DNA of 64,000 nt from an uncultured Flavobacteriales bacterium (GTDB lineage: Bacteria; Bacteroidota; Bacteroidia; Flavobacteriales_D; Parvicellaceae): NCBI GenBank assembly GCA_943787725.1, contig CALSNM010000001.1, positions 248,001 through 312,000 of the forward strand. Reading direction: 5' to 3'. The notes under the pieces were generated by a model. The model searched no databases and had not been told where the DNA came from. It saw nothing but the letters and a program-made list of their open reading frames with translations. The position numbers and the translations under genes are program-made. This document shows, in pieces, positions 11,576 through 20,494 of the stretch; position 1 is the first letter of the stretch; each line of letters opens with the position of its first letter.

Positions 11576-12758
11576 CATTTTTCATATAATTAGCCTTGTC
11601 TTAGCATTTGGATTGTTTAGTAGCAGCTATTCCCAAGATGCGCTGACAATAGAAAGTGCTCTGCAACTTGCACACACCAACAGTCCTGGATTGAAGGCCG
11701 CGACATTGTTTGTGGAAAAAGAAAAAGCATTGCTTAAGACAAATCGCTCTCTTGATAAAACAGCATTTTCGTACTCCCTCGGTCAAATTAATTCAGACAT
11801 GGTTGATTACAGTATTAACGTCAATCAATCTTTTAAATTTCCCGCTTCTGGAGTTAGAAAACAATTCCTAGAAGCAAAAGTTGCAGCAGGAGAAAGCAAC
11901 TTGGAATTAGCCAAAAGTGAGTTAACCCGATCTGTAAGAATCGAGTTTGTTGCGATTATTAATTTACAAAAGCAATTAGAACTTTTTGAAGAACAAGAGG
12001 GTCTTTATAAAAAAATGCTGGATCTCTCAACAAAAAAATTGCTAGTTGGCGAATCCAATATTTTGGAAAAAACAACTGCCAAGAGCCAATTTCAGAAAGT
12101 GCAAATTGCACGAAAGAAAATTGAAATGGAATTGACTACACACAAATCCAACTTGAGTATCTTGTTATATACGGAAATTCAGCCCCTTTTTATTGATGCA
12201 AAAACTACACTAGAACTGCCGTTATTAGATAGTTCTGAGATAAGCAAAAACCCCATGTTAAGCTTTTATCAGAAAACGATAGCTATAAAAGAAAAGCAAG
12301 TGACAGTGAACAAAAAGGAGTTTTTTCCGGATTTTAAAGCAGGGTATTTCAATCAGCAAATAGAAGGTACGCAGGGCTTGCAAGGAATACAGTTTGGAAT
12401 AGCTATTCCCTTATTTAATCGCTATCAAAAAGCAGTTGTAACCGCATCTAAAATAGAGATAGAGATTGCTAATCAGGAAATGGAGAATTATCGCCTTACG
12501 TTGTATAAAATGTTGCAGCAACAACTTCAAAATTGTAGCAAATATTATCTGGAAATTGACTATTACGAAACAAACGGAAAGGCATTAGCGAACCAATTGA
12601 TAGACTTATCTAACAAGGCATATAACGCGGGAGAAATAGGCTACATTGAGTATGTTCAAAGCATTAAACAAGCGAAACAAATAAAAATTAGTTATTTACA
12701 AAGCTTACAAAAACATCAAGCAGAAACAATTGAAATCCTTTATTTAACAGGGAAATAG
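11568..12758 (+). CDS. TolC/CusC-family outer membrane efflux protein
   Basis: Signal peptide, long coiled-coil OEP pattern, AYNAGEIGYIEYVQS; overlaps cusA end. Confidence 0.87.
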   Translation: MNNIFHIISLVLAFGLFSSSYSQDALTIESALQLAHTNSPGLKAATLFVEKEKALLKTNRSLDKTAFSYSLGQINSDMVDYSINVNQSFKFPASGVRKQFLEAKVAAGESNLELAKSELTRSVRIEFVAIINLQKQLELFEEQEGLYKKMLDLSTKKLLVGESNILEKTTAKSQFQKVQIARKKIEMELTTHKSNLSILLYTEIQPLFIDAKTTLELPLLDSSEISKNPMLSFYQKTIAIKEKQVTVNKKEFFPDFKAGYFNQQIEGTQGLQGIQFGIAIPLFNRYQKAVVTASKIEIEIANQEMENYRLTLYKMLQQQLQNCSKYYLEIDYYETNGKALANQLIDLSNKAYNAGEIGYIEYVQSIKQAKQIKISYLQSLQKHQAETIEILYLTGK

Positions 12759-12778
12759 AACGTATTAATACAAATAAC

Positions 12779-14011
12779 ATGAAAAATTATATAATAATCA
12801 TTCTACTCGTATTCGGAATAAGCAGTTGCGAAAACAATTCTATTATTGAAGGACATGAGCACGATCATGAAGCGCATGGAGCAAAAGGTGCTGTTGAATT
12901 AACTGAAAAACAGCTGAGTTTAATCGACTATGAACTGGGGAATTTCAGACAAATGGATTTTGGTAAAAACATAAAATGTAGTGGAGAATTGGAACTTCCT
13001 CCGCAAAACAAAGCCAGTGTAAGCGCCTTGCTTGGTGGTCGCGTAAAAAGCATTGATGTGATTGAGGGAAATTTTGTAAAAAAGGGACAAACCCTTGCTG
13101 TACTGGAACATCCAGAGGTGATTGAATATCAAGAGCAATTTCTAGATGTTGCTAATAACATCTCCGTATTAAAAAGCGATTTTGAGCGGAAGCAAGCTTT
13201 ATTCAACGATAGCATCACTTCTCAGAAAGTATTCGAACAAGCTGAATCGGATTACCATAGTGCAGTTGCAAAACTAAATACCTTAAAAGCGAAATTATCG
13301 CTTATTGGAGTTTCTGCTGAGCAAGTCGAAAAAGGAAATATCACTTCGGGAATTACAATTAAATCTCCAATAGATGGATATGTTCGGTTGGTAGAAATAA
13401 ACATTGGAAAATTTGTTGAACCAGCATCTGAAATGTTTGAGATTGTAGACAATGAACATATACACATCGATTTACACGTTTATGAAAAGGATATTAACGC
13501 GATTAAAATTGGACAAAAAGTACTATTTTCTTTAGCTTCTAATGAAGGTGTGGATTACGAAGCGGTAGTATTTGCAATTGGAAAAGCATTTGAAAACGAC
13601 ACTAAATCAGTTCGTGTACATGCAGAAATAATTGCAAAAAAACATAACTTGCTGCCGGGAATGTATGTAAACGCCATAATAGTTACAGATCCACAAACAA
13701 GACGCGTATTGCCAGACAATTCCATTATCTCGGAAGGTGAAAAAGAATATATTTTTGTACAAACTATAAAAAAAGCAGATGAACATGAAGACCACGACCA
13801 TGGACATGAAGAGGAGAGTCATGAAGGACATCGGCATAATGCAGCGAAGGTTGGCTTTTTAAAAATTGGCGTTAGCACAGGTAACTCTGAGTTGGGATAT
13901 ACAGAAATTCTCACTACAGGCTCTATCCCTCTTAACGAAGGAATTGTTCTTAAAGGTGCTTTTTACTTGCATGCAGAAATGAAAAAAGGAGATGCAGGAC
14001 ATGTACATTAA
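12779..14011 (+). CDS. CusB-type periplasmic adaptor (membrane fusion protein), His-rich
   Basis: Lipoprotein signal, HEHDHEAHG, biotinyl-like GGRVKSIDVIEGNFVKKGQTLAVLEHPE, C-terminal HEDHDHGHEEESHEGHRH. Confidence 0.88.
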   Translation: MKNYIIIILLVFGISSCENNSIIEGHEHDHEAHGAKGAVELTEKQLSLIDYELGNFRQMDFGKNIKCSGELELPPQNKASVSALLGGRVKSIDVIEGNFVKKGQTLAVLEHPEVIEYQEQFLDVANNISVLKSDFERKQALFNDSITSQKVFEQAESDYHSAVAKLNTLKAKLSLIGVSAEQVEKGNITSGITIKSPIDGYVRLVEINIGKFVEPASEMFEIVDNEHIHIDLHVYEKDINAIKIGQKVLFSLASNEGVDYEAVVFAIGKAFENDTKSVRVHAEIIAKKHNLLPGMYVNAIIVTDPQTRRVLPDNSIISEGEKEYIFVQTIKKADEHEDHDHGHEEESHEGHRHNAAKVGFLKIGVSTGNSELGYTEILTTGSIPLNEGIVLKGAFYLHAEMKKGDAGHVH

Positions 14012-14027
14012 ATAAAAAAAATACTAA

Positions 14028-14499
14028 ATGAAAGCTGCTAAAGTTAGTGATATAAAAAAAGATTTGAAAAACAAGACACAGCCAGAATTATTGGATTTGT
14101 GTTTACACCTTGCTAAATTTAAAAAAGAGAATAAGGAGCTACTAACGTATTTATTGTACGAAGTAGATGACGAAGCTTCTTTTATACAAAGCATTAAAGA
14201 AGAGGTAGACGAACAGTTTTCTAGAAATCAATACGAGTAGCTACTACTTTATCAAAAAAAGTATGCGAAAGATTTTGCGAAATATTAAAAAGCATATTCG
14301 GTATTCTAAAAATAAAGAAACAGAAGTTGAGCTACTTATTTACTATTGTAGTAAGCTAAATTCATTTAGCCCTTCAATAACGAGAAACACCGCCCTGGTT
14401 AATCTTTATCAGAGACAAATCGTTTCCATCCGAAAAACGGTGTCTTCCTTACATGAAGATTTACAGTATGATTTTGGATTGCAGATAGAGGAATTATAA
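14028..14499 (+). CDS. Uncharacterised ~157-aa cytoplasmic protein (apparent frameshift)
   Basis: Two ORFs (14028-14240, 14263-14499) merge into one reading (...DEQFS-EINTSSYYFIKKSMRKILRNIKKHIRYS...) if one nt is removed near 14222. Confidence 0.6.
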
Positions 14500-14611
14500 G
14501 CGTAAATCAGTAAACCATTGCATTTGATGAAGCTTTTATGACGACTCAGATAATTCTATCCGAATTTGGGTTTTTTAATGTTAACTTGAAAAAAAAATAA
14601 ACCCATTCCTT

Positions 14612-15676
14612 ATGAGAAACCTTATATTACTACTTATTATTATTTCCAATGCTTTTTATGCTACCGCGCAAACAACAGCAATACCAGACGTTAACTTTGA
14701 GCAAGAGTTAATTGATCAAGGATACGATGATGTGATTGATGGAACTGTTCTTACGGCTAATATAAGTTCCATAACACATTTTGAATTCCTCTCTCTAACC
14801 ATAACCAACTTGACTGGAATTGAAGACTTTACTGGATTAACTCATTTTCAAGTTACTGCATTATCTTTAACTGTGCTTAATGTATCTCAGAATTCGCTTC
14901 TTGATACGTTGATGATTGGACTTACGCCGCTAACTAGTCTGGATTTAACACAAAATTCTAACCTTAATTACTTGATACTTGCTAATTCTAATATTGGCAG
15001 CCTTGACCTTTCTCAAAACGCAAATTTATCCTTTTTATTTTGTGACGACAACTACCTATCTAGTGTTGATGTGTCGCAAAACACTAATTTATCAATCTTG
15101 TATTTACCCAATAATCAGCTTACAAATATTGATGTAACCCAAAACGCAAATTTAAATTTGATAGATGTTTCTGGAAATCAAATCACCAGACTTGATTTAA
15201 GTCAGAATAACGCTTTAATTTCTATTAACTGCGACACCAATCAACTCGAATGCTTAAATGTTAAAAACATTACAAATAATTCCTTCCTAGATTTATCAGC
15301 AAGCGGTAATCCAAATTTAACATGCATTGAAGCAGATGATGTTGCCTACGCCACAGCCAATTGGATTGAAATTGATGCGCAAACTTCTTTCAGCGAAAAT
15401 TGCAACAACCTTTGTTCTTTGGGAGTTAGCGATAGTCGTTTACCAAATATTTCGATTTACCCTAATCCAACTTTAGGCAATTTAACCATAGAACTGAATA
15501 ACACCGCATCTAATATTAACCTCAGCTTGATGAATTCTATAAGTCAAGTTGTATTGACTAAAAACTACAATTCAACGAACTACATTAATCTCAATTTAGA
15601 TGTTCCTAAAGGTCTTTATTTCTTGCGGCTAGAAAGTAATGGGAAAGTTATTACTAAGAAGATTATTAAAGAATAA
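14612..15676 (+). CDS. Secreted leucine-rich-repeat-like protein with T9SS C-terminal sorting domain
   Basis: Signal peptide; repeats LxxLDLSQNxNLxxL; C-term ISIYPNPTLGNLTIEL...GLYFLRLESNGKVITKKIIKE. Confidence 0.8.
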   Translation: MRNLILLLIIISNAFYATAQTTAIPDVNFEQELIDQGYDDVIDGTVLTANISSITHFEFLSLTITNLTGIEDFTGLTHFQVTALSLTVLNVSQNSLLDTLMIGLTPLTSLDLTQNSNLNYLILANSNIGSLDLSQNANLSFLFCDDNYLSSVDVSQNTNLSILYLPNNQLTNIDVTQNANLNLIDVSGNQITRLDLSQNNALISINCDTNQLECLNVKNITNNSFLDLSASGNPNLTCIEADDVAYATANWIEIDAQTSFSENCNNLCSLGVSDSRLPNISIYPNPTLGNLTIELNNTASNINLSLMNSISQVVLTKNYNSTNYINLNLDVPKGLYFLRLESNGKVITKKIIKE

Positions 15677-15686
15677 AATACAAGTA

Positions 15687-16064
15687 CTAATCCATATATT
15701 CTTGCCATTCCACTAAGACATATTTTCGTCTATCATTTTCTGTTCTTTGAATGAACCCATATTCATAACAAAAAAGGTAAACCTCCCCTTTCTTGTTTTT
15801 CCAATAGTGCGTAAAATATTTGGGATCAAAACCAGCTTCCAAAAGTTTTTCCTTTCTAACAGTTGCTTTTCCTGCCTTATTAAAATTCTTTAAAAGCCTC
15901 CTATTGGTTTTTAATTGAGCATCTATCCTGTTATACATGTTCGCTTCCTTTTCCAAGCTTTTTTGGTAATGATAGGCAGATTTACAACTTGGATTACAAA
16001 ACAGTTTATCCAACCTTCCTTCAACTTTTTCTTTACAGTATAAACACTTCTTATTACTCCTCAT
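15687..16064 (-). CDS. Zn-ribbon-like small protein, divergent from the recombinase
   Basis: MRSNKKCLYCKEKVEGRLDKLFCNPSCKSAYHYQKS: CxxC...CxxxC pattern; the ORF could start as early as 16133. Confidence 0.55.
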   Translation of the reverse strand: MRSNKKCLYCKEKVEGRLDKLFCNPSCKSAYHYQKSLEKEANMYNRIDAQLKTNRRLLKNFNKAGKATVRKEKLLEAGFDPKYFTHYWKNKKGEVYLFCYEYGFIQRTENDRRKYVLVEWQEYMD

Positions 16065-16147
16065 AATCGCACAATATACGTTAGTTATACGTTTAATCCT
16101 ACGCTTATATTTGTTTATCACTTTTACTATCATTTACCTTTACTTAT

Positions 16148-17296
16148 ATGAAAGAGAAACACAGTAGAATAGTAACGCTTAAGCATTTATTCATTAATCA
16201 AGAAAAGAAAATTGGGCTAAAATTTTATCCCAATAAAATTATTCAAACCATTGTAAAAGGTCTTCCACAGGTAAAGTGGAGTAAAGAATTTGAAATAGCT
16301 TATATACCAAATACAACTCAAAATATTGATCTTATTTTTGATAATTTCAGACAAATAGCTTGGGTAAATTGCAGTCACTTCTACCCTAAGAAAATTAGCA
16401 CAATTAACATGAAACCTATAAGTGTTAACTATTATCGCAACCGGAAATTTGCTGCTGGATATAGAACATGCCCTGAAGAGTTCTATCAAAAATTAGAACT
16501 AAAAAACTACTCACTCAATACTGCTCGTATATATATCTCTATGTTCGAAATTTTTATAAATCACCATGGGAGAACTGAGCTGAACAGTATCGACGAAAAC
16601 AGCATAAGAAACTACTTGCTATCACTGGTTCGTGAAGAAAAATCTGAATCCTATATCAACCAAATGATAAATAGCATAAAATTTTATTATGAAGTGGTGA
16701 TGGAAATGCCAAATCGTTTTTATTCAATAGAACGACCTCAAAAAAAAAAACAATTACCTAAAGTAATTAGTAAAGAAGAGATAGGAGACCTGATACAAAA
16801 CACGAACAACATTAAACATAAGTGTATAATTAGTTTACTCTATTCAGCAGGACTTAGGAGAGGAGAACTACTAAATTTAAAATTGGAAGATATAGATAGT
16901 AAACGAATGGTAATAACCATAAATGGAGGGAAAGGAGGAAAGGATCGAATAACCTTATTGAGTGAATCTGTATTAAATGATTTAAGAATTTATTATAAAG
17001 AATGGAAACCAAATCTTTATTTGTTTGAAGGAAAAGCCGGAGTTAAATATTCGGGAGCCAGTGTTGTGAAAATTGTTCAAAATGCTGCAGTTAAAGCAAA
17101 TATTCGAAAAACAGTAACACCGCACATGTTACGCCATAGTTTTGCAACTCATTTATTAGAAGATGGAACAGACCTAAGATACATTCAAGTTCTACTTGGT
17201 CACAATAGCACCCAAACCACTGAAATTTATACCCAAGTAGCAACAACGAATATCAAAGCAATAAAAAGTCCTATAGATTCTCTATATTTACAGTAA
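16148..17296 (+). CDS. Tyrosine recombinase/integrase with extra N-terminal ~90-aa domain; candidate cassette integrase
   Basis: Catalytic pattern GLRRGE, GGKGGKDR, PHMLRHSFATHLL, LLGH, IYTQV (R-K-HxxR-H-Y). N-term KIGLKFYPNKIIQTIVKGLPQVKWSKEFEIAYIPNT is outside the catalytic fold. Confidence 0.93.
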   Translation: MKEKHSRIVTLKHLFINQEKKIGLKFYPNKIIQTIVKGLPQVKWSKEFEIAYIPNTTQNIDLIFDNFRQIAWVNCSHFYPKKISTINMKPISVNYYRNRKFAAGYRTCPEEFYQKLELKNYSLNTARIYISMFEIFINHHGRTELNSIDENSIRNYLLSLVREEKSESYINQMINSIKFYYEVVMEMPNRFYSIERPQKKKQLPKVISKEEIGDLIQNTNNIKHKCIISLLYSAGLRRGELLNLKLEDIDSKRMVITINGGKGGKDRITLLSESVLNDLRIYYKEWKPNLYLFEGKAGVKYSGASVVKIVQNAAVKANIRKTVTPHMLRHSFATHLLEDGTDLRYIQVLLGHNSTQTTEIYTQVATTNIKAIKSPIDSLYLQ

Positions 17297-17308
17297 CGAC
17301 ATATTATG

Positions 17309-17347
17309 GATAACACACATATGTGTGTTATCTGCTTGTTGGCACAC
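17309..17347 (+). repeat. Integrase-proximal candidate recombination site s0: 24-bp perfect palindrome plus GTTGGCACAC
   Basis: GATAACACACAT|ATGTGTGTTATC (17309-17332), then tgctt, then GTTGGCACAC (17338-17347), complementary to 20278-20287. Confidence 0.65.
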
Positions 17348-17357
17348 ATACAAAGCA

Positions 17358-17831
17358 ATGAAGAAAATAACAATAATAACAATTATTACTATCTTGTTTA
17401 GTCTAGAGGCTAAGGCACAAGAAATGAGAGGAGCAATAGGAATTCATCCAATAAATAATATGATAAGTTGGAGGTCAAATAACTACAAAAAACATTTTTG
17501 GGATTATAAATTTGAATATCAAGCAGGTTCAGTTAGTGGTGTACCTTTTGTAAATATCTCACCACAAGTAAACTTATGTTGGAGAAGACAAAATAATGAA
17601 TTTGTAAAATTTTATTGGGGTATTGGTTTAGGATTAGAAACATTTGTTCCTCGTCTGGCTATTCCTCTCGGTATAGAGTTTTTTCCTTTAGAAAAAGCAC
17701 CTCAATTAAGTATTGGAGCAGAAGCTTCTCCAATACTCATTTCAATTGGAACAGGTTTTTCAACAACAATAAAAGGAGATTTTGCTATAAGGTATTATTT
17801 CACAAAAAAAGACAAGAAGAAAAATGATTAA
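17358..17831 (+). CDS. Secreted uncharacterised protein (beta-rich; cassette 1 ORF a)
   Basis: MKKITIITIITILFSLEAKAQ signal peptide; ATG 20 nt after unit start. Confidence 0.65.
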   Translation: MKKITIITIITILFSLEAKAQEMRGAIGIHPINNMISWRSNNYKKHFWDYKFEYQAGSVSGVPFVNISPQVNLCWRRQNNEFVKFYWGIGLGLETFVPRLAIPLGIEFFPLEKAPQLSIGAEASPILISIGTGFSTTIKGDFAIRYYFTKKDKKKND

Positions 17832-18930
17832 ACCTCAATACATATTCTTTTCGCTTATAATTCTTATTTTTTCTTGTAAAAAGATAGATGACCTTACGCC
17901 TGAAACTCGTAGTTTCCATATAGGATTTCAACCTTGGGCACACGATTTAGGATATTCAGCTACAGTACACGCATACGATAATATTTCAATCTATGGAGAT
18001 ATTATATCAACTCAATTGGATGATGGCATTCCTTGGGAACAAGCTTACACGGGTGCTGATTTTCCAACAGATGTATTAGACAATATAAATGAGAGAAAAG
18101 CACTAACCCCACAAAATGCTAAAGTGTTTTTATCGTTAATGCCTTTGTCAGAGGGGAGAGATGATATTGCACAATACTGGGGGCAAGAAAATGAAACTAT
18201 AAAACAACAATGGTCTTCGAAAAAGTTTACAGATACAGCAGTAGTTACAGCATATCTTAATTATTGTAGAAGGATGATTGATTTTTTTCAACCAGATTAC
18301 TTTTGTTATGCAGTTGAAGCTAATGCTTCATTTTCAGAAACAGATATTACCTATCAAGAATTTTTGCCTTTTTGTGATACAATATATTCTACTTTAAAAA
18401 CAGAATACCCAAACTTACCAATTATGCTTTCTTTAGTTACTAATTTCTTAGGAGGAGATATAGTTTCTGGTACAACCGAACAGTTACTGCAATATTCAGA
18501 CTATGTAGCAATAAGCTCATACCCTTTTTTACTACCAAATGCTCCTTTTGGAAATGCTAATCCTCAAATGATTCCTAATAATTGGTATAATAGAATGGCT
18601 AATTTAGCACCAAACAAACCCGTTTGTATCACAGAAACAGCATATATAGCAGAAGATTTAAAAGTATCCGCTTATTTTATTGACTTAATAGGTAGAGAGG
18701 AATGGCAAGCAGAATATGTTCAACAATTATTTATAGAAATGAATAATTTGGATGCTGAATTTATTATTTGGTTTACCGCAAGAGATTACAATTATGCTGG
18801 AAAAAAATTAGAAGGAATAGTTGACCCCGCATTTAATATTTGGATGGATACAGGAATATTAGATGAAGCTGGTAGAGAAAGACCATCAGCAAAGATTTGG
18901 AAACAATGGAAATCAATACCCGTAAATTAA
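17824..18930 (+). CDS. Lipoprotein, possible TIM-barrel glycoside-hydrolase-like (cassette 1 ORF b)
   Basis: Lipobox ...LIFSCKK; YAVEANASFSE, VAISSYPF and CITETAY resemble the acid/base and nucleophile contexts of clan-A-like hydrolases. Family not assigned. Confidence 0.5.
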   Translation: MIKPQYIFFSLIILIFSCKKIDDLTPETRSFHIGFQPWAHDLGYSATVHAYDNISIYGDIISTQLDDGIPWEQAYTGADFPTDVLDNINERKALTPQNAKVFLSLMPLSEGRDDIAQYWGQENETIKQQWSSKKFTDTAVVTAYLNYCRRMIDFFQPDYFCYAVEANASFSETDITYQEFLPFCDTIYSTLKTEYPNLPIMLSLVTNFLGGDIVSGTTEQLLQYSDYVAISSYPFLLPNAPFGNANPQMIPNNWYNRMANLAPNKPVCITETAYIAEDLKVSAYFIDLIGREEWQAEYVQQLFIEMNNLDAEFIIWFTARDYNYAGKKLEGIVDPAFNIWMDTGILDEAGRERPSAKIWKQWKSIPVN

Positions 18931-18935
18931 TTATT

Positions 18936-20273
18936 ATGAAAAACACAACAATATTTTTACTATTAAGTCTACTAACATTCAACTCTTATGCTCAACTACC
19001 AAAAGGAGACAGGATTTTTGCTTGGCAAGTTGATATGGCACAAAATAACAATTACGACTCGGCTTATGCTTATGCACAAACAGGATGTATGGAATCAATT
19101 CATCTTTTCTTTACTTGGTCAAGTATAGAAGTTAGTAATGGCAATTTTGATGCCTCCTATATGGCTAATACATTGGATATTTTAGATATTTACCATCCTG
19201 CTTATGGAAATAAAGCTGAATTACAAATTGCAACAGTAAATACAGTAGCCAAAGAAACACCTTCAGACTTATTGGCTGTAGATTTTGATAATCCTATTAT
19301 GATAAATCGTTTCAAAGGGTTTCTTGATACATTGTTTACCCATATCCCTAATCTTGAACTTTCAGCCTTAAACATTGGAAATGAAGCAGATATTTATTGG
19401 GGGACAGACGCTACAAAATATTCTCAATATAAAATGTTTTTAGACTCTGTTATTCCTTACGCTAAACAGCTTTATTTTAACTTACACGGAACCGATTTAA
19501 AAGTAGGTACAACTTTTACTTTTGATGGTCTCACATCTGCTTCTACATCAGCTTTGTGTCAAACAGTAAATGATTCTTTAGATATTACAGCCCTTACTTA
19601 TTACCCTTTAAATCCAGACTTTACAATGGAGTCTCCATCTATTGTTAGTAGTGATTTTGCTAACTTAGTCAGTATATATTCAGACACTTTACAGCCAATA
19701 TATTTTGCTGAATGCGGATATGCTTCAAGCGATAGTTGCAATAGTTCAAATACCCAACAAGCACAGTTTTTCCAAAATGTATTTACTGCTTGGGACACGT
19801 ATTACGACAATATTAAATACATAACAATATTTAAAACAACAGACTGGTCACAGCAAGAAGTGAATGATTTTGCTATTTATTATGGTATTTCTGACAATAT
19901 TTTTTTAGAATATTTAAGAACATTAGGTGTTAGGACTTGGGACAATGATGGAATTAATAAACCTGCTTACGAAACGATACTTTGCGAATTGAATGCAAGA
20001 GGATGGTGCTCAGTAAACTGCATCACAACAGGAGTTAATGAACAAGTCAAGAATCAGTTTGTTTCAGTTTATCCAAACCCAACAAATGGACTAATAAATA
20101 TAGATACTGAAAAGACAATCACGCAAGTGAAAATTCACAATAATATTGGGAAATTAATCCTTGTTTCAACTAAGAGCAACTTTGAAATCAGTAACTTAAC
20201 AAATGGAATATATTATATAACCATTGAATTTGAAACTGGTGAAATAGAAAGAAAAAAACTGATAAAAGAGTAA
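18936..20273 (+). CDS. Secreted TIM-barrel hydrolase-like protein with T9SS sorting domain (cassette 1 ORF c)
   Basis: Signal peptide; LSALNIGNEADIYWG, ITALTYYPL, IYFAECGY; C-term VYPNPTNGLINID...GIYYITIEFETGEIERKKLIKE. Confidence 0.6.
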   Translation: MKNTTIFLLLSLLTFNSYAQLPKGDRIFAWQVDMAQNNNYDSAYAYAQTGCMESIHLFFTWSSIEVSNGNFDASYMANTLDILDIYHPAYGNKAELQIATVNTVAKETPSDLLAVDFDNPIMINRFKGFLDTLFTHIPNLELSALNIGNEADIYWGTDATKYSQYKMFLDSVIPYAKQLYFNLHGTDLKVGTTFTFDGLTSASTSALCQTVNDSLDITALTYYPLNPDFTMESPSIVSSDFANLVSIYSDTLQPIYFAECGYASSDSCNSSNTQQAQFFQNVFTAWDTYYDNIKYITIFKTTDWSQQEVNDFAIYYGISDNIFLEYLRTLGVRTWDNDGINKPAYETILCELNARGWCSVNCITTGVNEQVKNQFVSVYPNPTNGLINIDTEKTITQVKIHNNIGKLILVSTKSNFEISNLTNGIYYITIEFETGEIERKKLIKE

Positions 20274-20277
20274 GAAC

Positions 20278-20477
20278 GTGTGCCAACAATGGCTAAAAAA
20301 CATAGGGGTTTTGGTGGTGATTTGAAGTTCATAGCTTCGATTGAAAACCGCTAAACCAAAATTTTGATAATGAAAAAAGAAAAATAATTATAAAAATATT
20401 TGGCTTGGCTAAGTGCTAAATTGAAAGGGCAGCGTTTCAAACTCCCCTACGATTTCTTAGCCGGGTCGTTAGCAAAC
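20278..20477 (+). repeat. attC-like site s1 (about 200 bp)
   Basis: GTGTGCCAAC-aat-GGCTAAaaaacatAGGGG ... CTCCCCTacgatttcTTAGCC-gggtc-GTTAGCAAAC: nested imperfect palindrome between two ORFs. Confidence 0.75.
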
Positions 20478-20494
20478 ATTAAAAAATAAAACAA

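Noticed and set aside
16148-17296. Recombinase as housekeeping XerC/XerD
   Set aside because: Extra N-terminal domain, accessory-gene context and adjacent palindromic array make a housekeeping role less likely; not formally excluded without phylogeny.
17309-17332. 24-bp palindrome as a simple terminator of the integrase gene
   Set aside because: No T-run follows and there is no loop; the GTT box that follows pairs with the cassette 3' end. A dual role is still possible.
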